A stretch of DNA of 13,423 nt from LMUY01 sp964245495. Its GTDB lineage: Bacteria > Pseudomonadota > Alphaproteobacteria > Acetobacterales > Acetobacteraceae. A program made the position numbers and the translations under genes. Shown piece by piece: positions 1 through 7,488 of the stretch. The stretch spans positions 1 through 13,423 of the forward strand of contig CAXTNC010000086.1 of assembly GCA_964245495.1 (NCBI GenBank). Direction: 5' to 3'. Numbering within the stretch: the first letter of the stretch is position 1; the number at the start of each line of letters is the position of its first letter. Below the pieces are notes generated by a model. That model was not told the origin of the DNA. It saw only the letters and a list, made by a program, of their open reading frames with translations, and ran no database searches.

Positions 1-186
1 GAAACCAACATCGCGGGCGTTTTCATCACGCCCCTCGTCGGGTATGTCTCGGCTGCCTTGCTGATCCACCTGCCGCTGCGCTGGCTGCTGGCGCGGCTGC
101 GCCTGCTCCGCTGGGCCTGGAACCTGCCGTTGGCGGAGGCGGGGCTGTACCTGTGCATCCTGGGCGCCCTCGTCGGATTGCTGTAG
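1..186 (+). CDS. DUF1656 family inner-membrane protein, 3' part
   Basis: The frame is open from the first base and ends with TAG at 184-186, giving the last 61 residues. The start lies outside the window. The peptide has two hydrophobic stretches (about residues 8-24 and 47-61 of the fragment) separated by a basic segment rich in Arg and Trp (LRWLLARLRLLRWAWNLP). This matches the short two-helix DUF1656 (AaeX-like) proteins. In that family the gene normally sits between a FUSC-type aromatic acid exporter subunit and an HlyD-type adaptor, and the next gene here is such an adaptor. I infer that a FUSC transporter gene lies just upstream of the window. The exact role of DUF1656 proteins is unclear; they are thought to belong to the efflux complex. 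Family assignment is fairly sure, the start is unknown. Confidence 0.75.
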   Translation, partial: ETNIAGVFITPLVGYVSAALLIHLPLRWLLARLRLLRWAWNLPLAEAGLYLCILGALVGLL

Positions 187-200
187 CGGGAGGGTTGCCG

Positions 201-236
201 ATGCCGATGCTCATCCCCGTCCTGAGGCGCGGCTAG
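201..236 (+). other. Possible 11-codon leader ORF, or displaced true N-terminus of the adaptor gene
   Basis: An ATG at 201 opens an 11-residue frame (MPMLIPVLRRG) ending in TAG at 234-236, two bases before the adaptor ATG at 239. It has the better ribosome binding site of the two: GGGAGG at 188-193, seven bases from the ATG. The ATG at 239 has only a weak GAGG about ten bases or more upstream. The peptide resembles the first residues of adaptor proteins of this family, which often begin Met-Pro followed by hydrophobic and basic residues. It could be a coupled leader, or the real start of the adaptor with a small indel before base 260. I cannot decide from the sequence. Confidence 0.3.
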
Positions 237-238
237 CC

Positions 239-1165
239 ATGCTGGGGCGCGCCGGGCGGGCGCTGCGGGTGGGCGTCACCCTCGCCATCCTGGCGGCTGC
301 CGCGTTCGCCGCCGTGGTGGTGTGGAACCACTACATGACGGACCCCTGGACGCGGGACGGCCAGGTGCTGGCCAACGTGGTGAACATCGCGCCGGAGATT
401 TCCGGCCGGATCACCAAGCTTCACGTGGCCGACAACCAGCAAGTCCGCCGCGGCGACCTGCTGTTCGAGATCGACCCAATCGACTACCAGATCGCGGTCG
501 CAACGGCGGAGGCCAACGTCAGCAGCAAGCTGGCCGACCTCAAGCTGAAGCAAACGGAAGCCAGCCGCCGTTCCGATCTCACGACCCTGTCCACGTCGCA
601 GGAGGAGCTGCAAACCTTCCGCAGCGGCGCGGACGTGGCCGCCGCCGCCTATGCCGGGTCCGTTGCCGCCCTCAGCCAGGCGCGGGTCAACCAGGAGCGC
701 ACCCGCGTGCTCTCGCCGGTGAACGGCTACGTGACCAACCTGCTGCTGCGCGAGGGCGACTATGCCACGGCTGGGGCGCGCAACATCACCGTGCTGGACA
801 GCGACAGCTTCTGGGTGGCCGGCTACTTCGAGGAAACCAAGCTTGCCGCCATTCACGTTGGCGACCCGGCGTTGGCGGCGCTGATGGGCTACCGGGACCC
901 CCTGCGCGGCCACGTGGAAAGCATCGCCCGCGGCATCACCACGCCGAACACGGACCCGGGTGCGCTGGGCCTCGCCTCCGTCAACCCGGTGTTCACCTGG
1001 GTGCGGCTGGCGCAGCGCATTCCCGTGCGCATCCATATCGACCAGGTGCCGGACACCGTGCACCTGGCGGCGGGCCTGACCGCCACGGTCACGGTGGGGG
1101 CGGGCAGCGCGCCGGGTTCAGCGCACGGCAGCTTGTCCCGGGTTCTGTCCCAGGCCGGAGGGTGA
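239..1165 (+). CDS. HlyD-family periplasmic adaptor subunit (AaeA/EmrA-like)
   Basis: This 308-residue membrane-fusion protein should link an inner-membrane exporter to an outer-membrane channel across the periplasm. A short basic N-terminus precedes one membrane anchor (about residues 11-29). Next come the PWTRDG motif (36-41) and the first half of the biotinyl-lipoyl fold (VVNIAPEISGRITKLHVADNQ, 47-67). A coiled-coil hairpin follows (about 84-155), then the second lipoyl half (LSPVNGYVTNLLLREGDYA, 158-176) and a beta-barrel domain. The segment VFTWVRLAQRIPVRI (251-265) is typical of the aromatic-acid efflux branch (AaeA type). With the DUF1656 gene upstream it forms the usual exporter operon, whose substrate is probably an aromatic or weak acid (inference). 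The ATG at 239 has a weak ribosome site; see the 201-236 entry. The last 48 bases overlap mscL on the other strand. Confidence 0.9.
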   Translation: MLGRAGRALRVGVTLAILAAAAFAAVVVWNHYMTDPWTRDGQVLANVVNIAPEISGRITKLHVADNQQVRRGDLLFEIDPIDYQIAVATAEANVSSKLADLKLKQTEASRRSDLTTLSTSQEELQTFRSGADVAAAAYAGSVAALSQARVNQERTRVLSPVNGYVTNLLLREGDYATAGARNITVLDSDSFWVAGYFEETKLAAIHVGDPALAALMGYRDPLRGHVESIARGITTPNTDPGALGLASVNPVFTWVRLAQRIPVRIHIDQVPDTVHLAAGLTATVTVGAGSAPGSAHGSLSRVLSQAGG

Positions 1166-1624
1166 GGTGACGGCCGACCGGCCGCCTGTGGCCAGCAGGT
1201 CGCGGATCTCCGCCAGCAGCACCTCGGACGGCGTTTGCACCGCGGCCGGCGGCGCTTCCTTGCGCACCAGGCGGGACATCGCCTTGACCACCCAGAAGAT
1301 GGCGAACGAGACGATCAGGAAGTTGATCACGGCGTTGATGAAGATGCCGACGTTGACCGTAGGCGCGCCGGCCGCCTGGGCCGCCGCCAGCGTGGGGTAG
1401 CGCTGCCCGTTGAGGGGCAGGAACACGTTGCTGAAGTCCACGCCGCCGACCACCAGGCCGATCAGCGGGTTCAGGATGTCCTTCACCAAGCTGCTGACGA
1501 TGGCGCTGAACGCCACGCCGATGATGATGCCGACCGCGAGATCGACGACGTTGCCGCGCATGATGAAGGCGCGGAACTCGGCAACCCAGCCCGGCGCCTT
1601 GGGCAACACGATCGGCGGCTGCAT
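1118..1624 (-). CDS. mscL: Large-conductance mechanosensitive channel MscL
   Basis: This is a 168-residue inner-membrane channel that opens under membrane tension to release solutes during osmotic downshock. The N-terminal amphipathic helix and first pore helix are clear: FRAFIMRGNVVDLAVGIIIG at about residues 18-37, with the family's RGNVVDLAVG signature. A periplasmic loop (about 64-90) follows, then the second helix (about 92-114) and the C-terminal bundle with LLAEIRDLL. After this bundle the protein carries about 25 extra residues (from LATGG to the end) compared with the roughly 136-residue E. coli protein. That tail is the part overlapping the adaptor gene. The ATG at 1624 is chosen because a strong GGAGGAG ribosome site lies six bases upstream. 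It follows the nudC-lipoprotein pair on the same strand after a 59-nt gap and may be co-transcribed with it. Confidence 0.96.
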   Translation of the reverse strand: MQPPIVLPKAPGWVAEFRAFIMRGNVVDLAVGIIIGVAFSAIVSSLVKDILNPLIGLVVGGVDFSNVFLPLNGQRYPTLAAAQAAGAPTVNVGIFINAVINFLIVSFAIFWVVKAMSRLVRKEAPPAAVQTPSEVLLAEIRDLLATGGRSAVTSPSGLGQNPGQAAVR

Positions 1625-1630
1625 GGCGTT

Positions 1631-1637
1631 CTCCTCC
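1631..1637 (-). promoter_or_regulatory. Ribosome binding site of mscL
   Basis: On the minus strand this reads GGAGGAG and ends six bases before the mscL ATG at 1624. It is one of the strongest Shine-Dalgarno sites in the window and fixes the start. Confidence 0.8.
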
Positions 1638-1669
1638 CCTTCGTTGCAAAAGAATTAAGACCCGGGAAG

Positions 1670-1703
1670 CAGCCTTGGCCAGCTTATTCCTTCAAGGCTG
1701 GCC
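1670..1703 (-). terminator. Inverted repeats at the end of the lipoprotein gene, possible weak terminator
   Basis: Two overlapping inverted repeats lie around the lipoprotein stop codon: CAGCCTTG/CAAGGCTG (1670-1677 with 1693-1700) and GGCCAGC/GCTGGCC (1677-1683 with 1697-1703). They compete with each other. On the minus strand a T-rich stretch ending in TTTT follows about 20 bases later (about 1648-1660), which is far for a classical intrinsic terminator. It may partly separate the nudC pair from mscL, or be chance. Confidence 0.25.
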
Positions 1704-1962
1704 GTTCCACGCCGCCGCCGGGCGCCGCCAGGCCTTGCTGCTGCATGCAGCGGTGCGCCGCGTCCAGCTTGGCGTATTTCAGCTCGTCCTGGTGCTGCCG
1801 CAGGAAGGACTCGCTGCCGGCGCCCTTCATGATGAGCGCCTTCACCGCCGGGTCGGCGTAGACCTGCGCGCTGCACTGCTCGGGGATGGCGGCGGCGGGC
1901 GCCTTGTCCACCGGGCCGGCGCATCCCAGCACCCCCAGCACTGGCAGCAGCACCCACCTCAT
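1684..1962 (-). CDS. Small hypothetical lipoprotein coupled to nudC
   Basis: This 92-residue protein begins MRWVLLPVLGVLGCAGP, a short signal peptide with a lipobox-like LGVLGC ending at Cys14, so it is probably a lipoprotein. Asp occurs only later (residue 19), so outer-membrane sorting is possible. The mature part is small, polar and mostly helical in style. It has two further cysteines (residues 30 and 72) that could form a disulfide, and segments AVKALIMKGAG and LRQHQDELKYAKLDAAHRCMQQQG. I recognise no named family. The start is fixed by context: its ATG overlaps the nudC stop by four bases (ATGA, 1959-1962), so translation is probably coupled. A functional link to NudC is not evident, and the pairing may only reflect shared transcription. 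Confidence 0.8.
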   Translation of the reverse strand: MRWVLLPVLGVLGCAGPVDKAPAAAIPEQCSAQVYADPAVKALIMKGAGSESFLRQHQDELKYAKLDAAHRCMQQQGLAAPGGGVERPALKE

Positions 1963-2855
1963 GCCGCCAGCCAGTCCTCGATCAGCCGGCGCGCGATGCT
2001 GCTGCCGGGCGGCAGGGAGAAGCCATGCGCCTTCGGGTCCCGCAGCTCGGCGCGGCTGAACCAGCGCGCGTCCGTCAGTTCCTCCGGGTCCATGGTGATC
2101 TGCTCCGTCAAAGCGTCGGCGTAGAAGCCAAGCATGACGCTGCCGGGGAACGGCCAGGGCTGGCTGCTGTGGTAGCGCACGCCCCCGACCGCGATGCCGG
2201 TTTCCTCCGCCACCTCGCGGACCACCGCCTCTTCCAGGCTTTCGCCGGGTTCGACGAAGCCCGCGAGGGTGGAGTACATCGCGGCAGGGAAGCGCGGGGC
2301 GCGGCCCAGCAGCGCGCGGCCGTCCCGCTCCACCAGCATGATGACCGCCGGGTCGGTGCGGGGAAAATGGTGCTGGCCGCAGCCGGTGCAGACCAGGGCG
2401 TTGCCGGCGCTGCCCGGCTCGCAGGCTGCCCCGCACTTGCCGCAGAACCGGTGCTGGCCGCGCCAGTGCATCAGCCCGCGGGCGTGGGCAAGGATGGCGG
2501 CTTGCTCTGCCGGCAGCCCGGCGCCGATGCTGCGCAGCTCGGTGAACTCGCCGGCGCCGGGCGGCAGCGGCTCCTCGTCGGCGCTCAGGTCCAGGGCGAC
2601 GTAGCTCACGCCTCCGGCATGGCCGAGAAAGGCCCAGGGGTGGGTGCGCGGTTCCAGCCCCGTGGGGAACACCGCCTCCGGCGCGCCGTCCGGCGACGGC
2701 CGCAGCAGGCTGCGGCCGCGCCATACGGGAACGAACCGGGTGGCGGGGTTGGCCAGCGCCTCGGCAATCCAGGCCTCGTCCTTGCGGCGGTGGGAGGCGC
2801 GGTCCAGCGGGCTGCCGGTGAAGGGGTTGGGCCGGCTGGGCGTGATGATCGGCAT
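1959..2855 (-). CDS. nudC: NAD(+) diphosphatase / NADH pyrophosphatase NudC
   Basis: This is a 298-residue Nudix hydrolase that splits NAD(H) into NMN(H) and AMP; family members also remove NAD caps from RNA 5' ends. In order it has an N-terminal domain (about 1-125), a zinc ribbon with Cys138, Cys141, Cys156 and Cys159, and the catalytic domain. The catalytic domain carries the Nudix box (GFVEPGESLEEAVVREVAEE, about 199-218) followed by SQPWPFPGS (231-239), the motif that marks NADH pyrophosphatases. All catalytic glutamates expected of the box are present. The ATG at 2855 gives a normal family N-terminus (MPIITPSRPNPFTG). An in-frame ATG at 2990 would add 45 residues but runs into the SRP RNA gene, so I reject it. 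The gene is divergent from the SRP RNA and dnaX and is followed by a four-base-overlapping lipoprotein gene. Confidence 0.96.
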   Translation of the reverse strand: MPIITPSRPNPFTGSPLDRASHRRKDEAWIAEALANPATRFVPVWRGRSLLRPSPDGAPEAVFPTGLEPRTHPWAFLGHAGGVSYVALDLSADEEPLPPGAGEFTELRSIGAGLPAEQAAILAHARGLMHWRGQHRFCGKCGAACEPGSAGNALVCTGCGQHHFPRTDPAVIMLVERDGRALLGRAPRFPAAMYSTLAGFVEPGESLEEAVVREVAEETGIAVGGVRYHSSQPWPFPGSVMLGFYADALTEQITMDPEELTDARWFSRAELRDPKAHGFSLPPGSSIARRLIEDWLAA

Positions 2856-2921
2856 GGGGCGCGGACCCTGGCATGGGGGGAGGCCCAGGGCAACATGAGG
2901 GAGCAATCCGCCGCGCCGCGC

Positions 2922-2949
2922 TTGCCCGACCCCCCTCCCCTCGTGATAG
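2922..2949 (+). promoter_or_regulatory. Possible promoter of the SRP RNA
   Basis: TTGCCC (2922-2927) and TGATAG (2944-2949), 16 bases apart, precede the likely RNA 5' end by about seven bases. The -35 matches four of six consensus bases but the -10 is poor. Position is the main support. Confidence 0.25.
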
Positions 2950-2955
2950 GAATGC

Positions 2956-3057
2956 CGTGGGGAGCCGGTTGCGGACGGTCGCCTTGCCAACCCGGTCAGG
3001 TCCGGAAGGAAGCAGCCGCAGTGAGTTCCGCCCGGGTCGCGGTCCGGTTCCCCACCC
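2956..3057 (+). ncRNA. ffs: Small signal recognition particle RNA (4.5S RNA)
   Basis: This RNA of about 101 nt binds Ffh and helps target ribosomes making membrane proteins to FtsY and the translocon. The conserved domain IV is at 2994-3017 and contains GGTCAGG, the GGAA tetraloop region in TCCGGAAGGA, and AGCAGCC. The two ends pair: GTGGGGAGCCGG (2957-2968) with CCGGTTCCCCAC (3044-3055), eleven Watson-Crick pairs and one G-U. The 3' end is C-rich (CCCACCC), as in the E. coli RNA. Its place just upstream of dnaX is a common alphaproteobacterial arrangement. The ends are estimated from the terminal helix and could be off by a few bases. Confidence 0.95.
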
Positions 3058-3064
3058 GCATCTC

Positions 3065-3071
3065 AAGGAGG
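3065..3071 (+). promoter_or_regulatory. Ribosome binding site of dnaX
   Basis: AAGGAGG is a near-perfect Shine-Dalgarno sequence lying between the SRP RNA and dnaX. It is 12 bases before the ATG at 3084, slightly longer than ideal. No other start codon in the dnaX frame is closer, so it supports 3084. Confidence 0.75.
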
Positions 3072-3083
3072 CCTGGCCCGCGC

Positions 3084-4934
<1,851 letters not shown>

Positions 4935-4938
<4 letters not shown>

Positions 4939-5258
4939 AGAACCTCGCCGGACTGATGAAGCAGGCCAGCCAGATGCAGTCCAAGATGGCTGAGATGCAG
5001 GCCAAGCTGGAAACCATTGAGATTGAAGGCGTGTCTGGCGCCGGGATGGTGCAGGTGGTGCTGTCCGGCAAGGGCGACCTCAAGCGCGTCAAGCTCGACC
5101 CCAAGCTGCTGGACCCGGCGGAAGCGGAGATGGTGGAAGACCTGCTGGTCGCCGCCCATGCGGACGCCCGCCGCCGCCTGGAAGCGGCCACGGCGGAGGA
5201 GATGGAGAAGGTGACGGGCGGCATGCAGCTGCCGGGCGGGATGAAGCTGCCGTTCTAA
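4935..5258 (+). CDS. YbaB/EbfC family nucleoid-associated protein
   Basis: This 107-residue protein matches the YbaB/EbfC family in full length: small dimeric DNA-binding proteins almost always encoded between dnaX and recR. It starts MKNLAGLMKQASQMQSKMAE, a long helix with the Met/Gln-rich pattern of the family. The central strands IEGVSGAGMVQVVLSGKGDLKRVKLDPKLL and a second helix (about 63-90) follow, ending with a Gly/Met-rich tail. The GTG at 4935 is chosen because it overlaps the dnaX stop by four bases (GTGA) and has GGAGG at 4923-4927, seven bases upstream. Translation is therefore likely coupled to dnaX. The precise cellular role is unsettled; roles in nucleoid structure or recombination are proposed for the family. 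Confidence 0.95.
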
Positions 5259-5316
5259 GCCCACTCTCCTGCGAGCAGGGGTTGGGTGACGGGGTTGCCA
5301 CTGCCATCTGGCGGAC

Positions 5317-5869
5317 GTGAACTCCCCCGAGATCGACCGCCTGATCGGCCTGCTCGCCAAGCTGCCGGGCCTCGGCCCCCGCTCCGCCCGCCGGGCCACG
5401 CTGCGGCTGCTGCAGCAGCCGCAGGCGCGCCGTGCAGCCCTGCAGCCGCTGCGGCAACCTGGACAGCCGCGACCCGTGCGCGATCTGCACCGACCCGGCG
5501 CGCGACGCCTCGCTCATCTGCGTCGTGGAGGGCGTGGGCGACTTGTGGGCGCTGGAGCGGGCCGGGGTGCACCGGGGGCTGTACCATGTTCTTGGCGGCA
5601 CCCTGTCCGCGCTGGGCGGGGTGGGGCCGGAGGACCTGAACGTGCGGCCGCTGCTGGCCCGGGTGGCGGAAGGCGGCGTGGCGGAGGTGATCCTTGCCCT
5701 GTCCGCCACCGTGGAGGGGGCCAGCACCGCGCACTGGCTGGCCGAGCGGCTGCAGCCGGCGGGCGTCGCAGTCAGCCGGGTCGGCCACGGCGTGCCGATC
5801 GGCGGCGCGCTGGACGTGCTGGACGATGGCACGCTTGGCGCGGCGCTCAAGGCACGGCGGCCGGCTTAG
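5317..5869 (+). pseudogene. recR: Recombination mediator RecR, frame broken by a deletion of about 41 nt
   Basis: RecR acts with RecF and RecO to load RecA at single-strand gaps. The first part starts at GTG 5317 (MNSPEIDRLIGLLAKLPGLG, then PRSARRATLRLLQQ) and holds the helix-hairpin-helix. The rest, in a different frame from about 5420, reads VQPCSRCGNLDSRDPCAIC, the zinc finger with Cys codons at 5441, 5450, 5477 and 5486. It continues into a full Toprim domain (LICVVEGVGDLWALERAGV... YHVLGGTLSAL) and the C-terminal HGVPIGGALDVLDDGTL. Normally about 23 residues separate the LL after the hairpin from the first zinc cysteine; here only 28 nt remain. The junction sits at a perfect 24-bp palindrome. 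It follows ybaB after 58 nt, as expected. Either an inactivated gene or an assembly error; identity is certain. Confidence 0.9.
5401..5424. repeat. Perfect 24-bp palindrome at the recR break
   Basis: CTGCGGCTGCTG is followed directly by its exact reverse complement CAGCAGCCGCAG, with no loop. It lies exactly where recR loses sequence and changes frame. Uninterrupted palindromes are prone to deletion by slippage and to sequencing or assembly dropouts. Confidence 0.9.
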
Positions 5870-6243
5870 CCCGCGGGCAGCTCGGCCCCATCCTTGTGCT
5901 TGCGGCCAAGCGCCACGAAGCTGGCCTTGATGCGGTCCAGCTCGTCGCCCTTCAGCTCCTCCAGGTTCAGCAGCGCCAGCCGCGCGCCCTCCGTCACCCG
6001 GATCAGCTCATCCACCTTCACCTGCAACGCGTCCGTGTCGCGGTTCTGCGTGTTCTGGATCAGGAACACCATCAGGAAGGTGACGATGGTGGTGCCGGTG
6101 TTGATGACCAGCTGCCAGGTGTCGCTGTAGCCGAAGATGGGGCCGCTGATGCCCCAGACGATGACCAGCGCGGTGGCGATGATGAAGGCCAGCGGCTTGC
6201 CTGCCCCGCGCGCCACGGCTTGGGCCAGCTTGTCGAAGGTCAT
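5866..6243 (-). CDS. Low-affinity iron permease family membrane protein
   Basis: This 125-residue protein has two membrane helices (about 18-35 and 44-64). The segments SGPIFGYSDTWQLVINTGTT and VFLIQNTQNRDTDALQVKVD are characteristic of the low-affinity iron permease family (PF04120). A cytoplasmic helical tail with a conserved style (DELIRVTEGARLALLNLEEL) follows. Bacterial members are small and their transport activity is not well proven, so the name is a family label rather than a shown function. The ATG at 6243 is chosen over one 22 codons upstream because AGGAGA (6252-6257) sits eight bases before it and the protein then starts at a normal family N-terminus. The stop overlaps the recR stop by a few bases in convergent orientation. 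Confidence 0.88.
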   Translation of the reverse strand: MTFDKLAQAVARGAGKPLAFIIATALVIVWGISGPIFGYSDTWQLVINTGTTIVTFLMVFLIQNTQNRDTDALQVKVDELIRVTEGARLALLNLEELKGDELDRIKASFVALGRKHKDGAELPAG

Positions 6244-6480
6244 GCGCGGGGTCTCCTGGTTTGGAGCCTCAACAGCGCGGGTGCGCCCGGGTTCGTGCAG
6301 GCTCGCCACGGCGTCAGCTTGGATGGTGCGCCAGGGTCAGCTATTGATCACGCTCGCAAGATGGGAAGGCGGTGTTCATGGCCGGGCACGTTCGACCCGG
6401 GGTGAACGCAGCTTCATCAGCATCGCGAGCCTGGCTCCTGACATCAAGCTCCACCAAGCCGATGAAAGGCTGGCCGTGAG
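6244..6480. other. Intergenic region of 237 nt between divergent genes
   Basis: This stretch lies between the starts of the iron permease-like gene (-) and the SRPBCC gene (+), so it should hold both promoters, though I could not identify convincing -35/-10 pairs. From about 6340 it is clearly less G+C-rich than the surrounding genes. Short open frames cross it on both strands, but none has a recognisable protein or a credible ribosome site. It could be a remnant of transferred DNA, but no inverted repeats or target duplication were seen. Confidence 0.5.
6252..6257 (-). promoter_or_regulatory. Ribosome binding site of the iron permease-like gene
   Basis: On the minus strand this reads AGGAGA, eight bases before the ATG at 6243. 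It decides between that ATG and a longer in-frame start at 6309. Confidence 0.75.
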
Positions 6481-6993
6481 ATGCGGGTCCTGGCGGCAGG
6501 CGGGCTTGCACTGGCGCTCTTGGCCGCTGGGGCGGTCGCTGCACTCGCCATCACCCAGGAAACCGAGCAGGTCACGGCAGACATCTGGATCTCGGCAACA
6601 CCGTCGGACACGTGGCGGGTGCTGACCACGACAGCTGCCTTCCCCGCTTGGAACCCGTTCATCCGCCGGCTGGAGGGCGACCTCGTCGCGGGCCGGCGCA
6701 TTGCCATCCAACTTGGGGACGGAGACGACGCAACCAGCTTCCATCCGCGCCTGCTTATGGTCGCGCCGGAGCGGGAGTTGAGATGGCGCGGCGGTTTCTG
6801 GCCTGGCGGCATCTTCGATGGCGAGCACAGCTTCGAGATGGCGCCCGACGCGTCAGGGACTCGTTTGGTGCAGAGCGAAAGGTTCAGCGGCTTGCTCGTC
6901 GGGCCGCTGACGCGGGACATCATCGCTGAAACCAGGCAGCAGATCACTGCGATGAACCAAGCCTTGAAGGCGCGGGTGGAGGGCGGGCGTTGA
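6481..6993 (+). CDS. Secreted or membrane-anchored SRPBCC (START-like) domain protein
   Basis: The protein has 170 residues. Residues 1-23 form a hydrophobic signal or anchor (MRVLAAGGLALALLAAGAVA), so it likely acts at the membrane or in the periplasm. The rest fits the SRPBCC helix-grip fold, a cavity for hydrophobic ligands. It begins with an ADIWISATPSDTWRVLTTTA strand and helix, then the typical FPAWNPFI (54-61). The strand pattern RELRWRGGFWPGGIFDGEHSFEM (98-120) and TRLVQSERFSGLL (127-139) follow, with a long final helix (about 143-166). No ligand can be named. About 33 of 170 codons end in A or T by hand count, roughly twice the share in ybaB, hinting at a different origin. The ATG at 6481 has an AAAGG about a dozen bases upstream. 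Its stop lies three bases from the convergent OGFr-like gene. Confidence 0.82.
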   Translation: MRVLAAGGLALALLAAGAVAALAITQETEQVTADIWISATPSDTWRVLTTTAAFPAWNPFIRRLEGDLVAGRRIAIQLGDGDDATSFHPRLLMVAPERELRWRGGFWPGGIFDGEHSFEMAPDASGTRLVQSERFSGLLVGPLTRDIIAETRQQITAMNQALKARVEGGR

Positions 6994-6996
6994 GCC

Positions 6997-7488
6997 TTAT
7001 CGGACTGCCCGCCGCCAGTGACCCAGCGTCACCGGCCCGATCGCCCGTGCGTGGCCACTCGTGTGAAGCGTTTCCAAGTCCCGCAGCAGCGCTTCCGCCT
7101 CCTCCTGCAAGCCCAGCAGGTGCAGGCAGCGCAGGATGCGGCTCAGCCGCAGCATGTTATGGTTGCCGGGGGTGAGCCAATGCCCCGCGCCATGGGGCAG
7201 CCCGTAGAACCGCCGCATCCGCTGCCACGACGCCAGCAGCGCCGCCCGAAGCGCCGGCCCACGGTGGAACGCCGCGATGTCCTCGGCCGTCAGCAGCGGC
7301 GCGCCCGGGTTGAAGCCGCTCGGCTCCGGCAGCGGGAACAGCCACTGGATGGTGTCGTGCACCGCTTCCAGCCGGGCATCGTCCCAGCCTTGGATGCCCG
7401 CGAGCAAGCGGCCCCGGCTGTCCGGCGCATCCCCGGCGTAGAAGCGGACGATAGGGCTTGCGCGCGTGGAACGCACGACCAGGCTCAC
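6997..7488 (-). CDS. Opioid growth factor receptor-related (OGFr_N domain) protein
   Basis: This 163-residue protein matches the conserved region of the OGFr family (PF04664), known in animals and in many bacteria. The N-terminal block VRFYAGDAPDSRGR leads into WDDARLEAVHDTIQWLFPLP (35-54), then EPSGFNPGAPLLTAEDIAAF (55-74). These are the family's hallmark sequences. A helical part follows with RRFYGLPHGAGHWLTPGNHNMLRLSRILRCLHLLG (92-126). The bacterial function is unknown; the family name carries no functional meaning here. The GTG at 7488 overlaps the stop of the upstream peptidase gene by four bases (GTGA). A GGAGG on the minus strand (7499-7503) lies ten bases before it, so the two are probably translated in a coupled way. 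It converges with the SRPBCC gene three bases away. Confidence 0.88.
   Translation of the reverse strand: MSLVVRSTRASPIVRFYAGDAPDSRGRLLAGIQGWDDARLEAVHDTIQWLFPLPEPSGFNPGAPLLTAEDIAAFHRGPALRAALLASWQRMRRFYGLPHGAGHWLTPGNHNMLRLSRILRCLHLLGLQEEAEALLRDLETLHTSGHARAIGPVTLGHWRRAVR

Noticed and set aside
233..1063. Minus-strand open frame opposite the HlyD-type adaptor
   Set aside because: Low-complexity His/Gly/Arg composition, no family features, and the plus-strand adaptor is unambiguous.
2025..3083. Upstream open frame joined to dnaX in the same phase
   Set aside because: It runs antisense through nudC and across the SRP RNA. The dnaX ribosome site at 3065-3071 and the family N-terminus place the start at 3084.
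5260..5316. Short hairpin CCTGC-GA-GCAGG between ybaB and recR as a terminator
   Set aside because: The loop is only two bases and no T-run follows; ybaB and recR are normally co-transcribed.
5401..5441. Programmed ribosomal frameshift in recR
   Set aside because: The junction is not a simple slip of one base: about 41 nt of expected sequence are missing and no slippery site is present, so a deletion or assembly error fits better.
6341..6544. 67-codon minus-strand frame covering part of the 6244-6480 spacer
   Set aside because: It reads more protein-like than most shadows but has no ribosome site, no recognisable family and overlaps the SRPBCC start antisense. I mention it only as a possible remnant.
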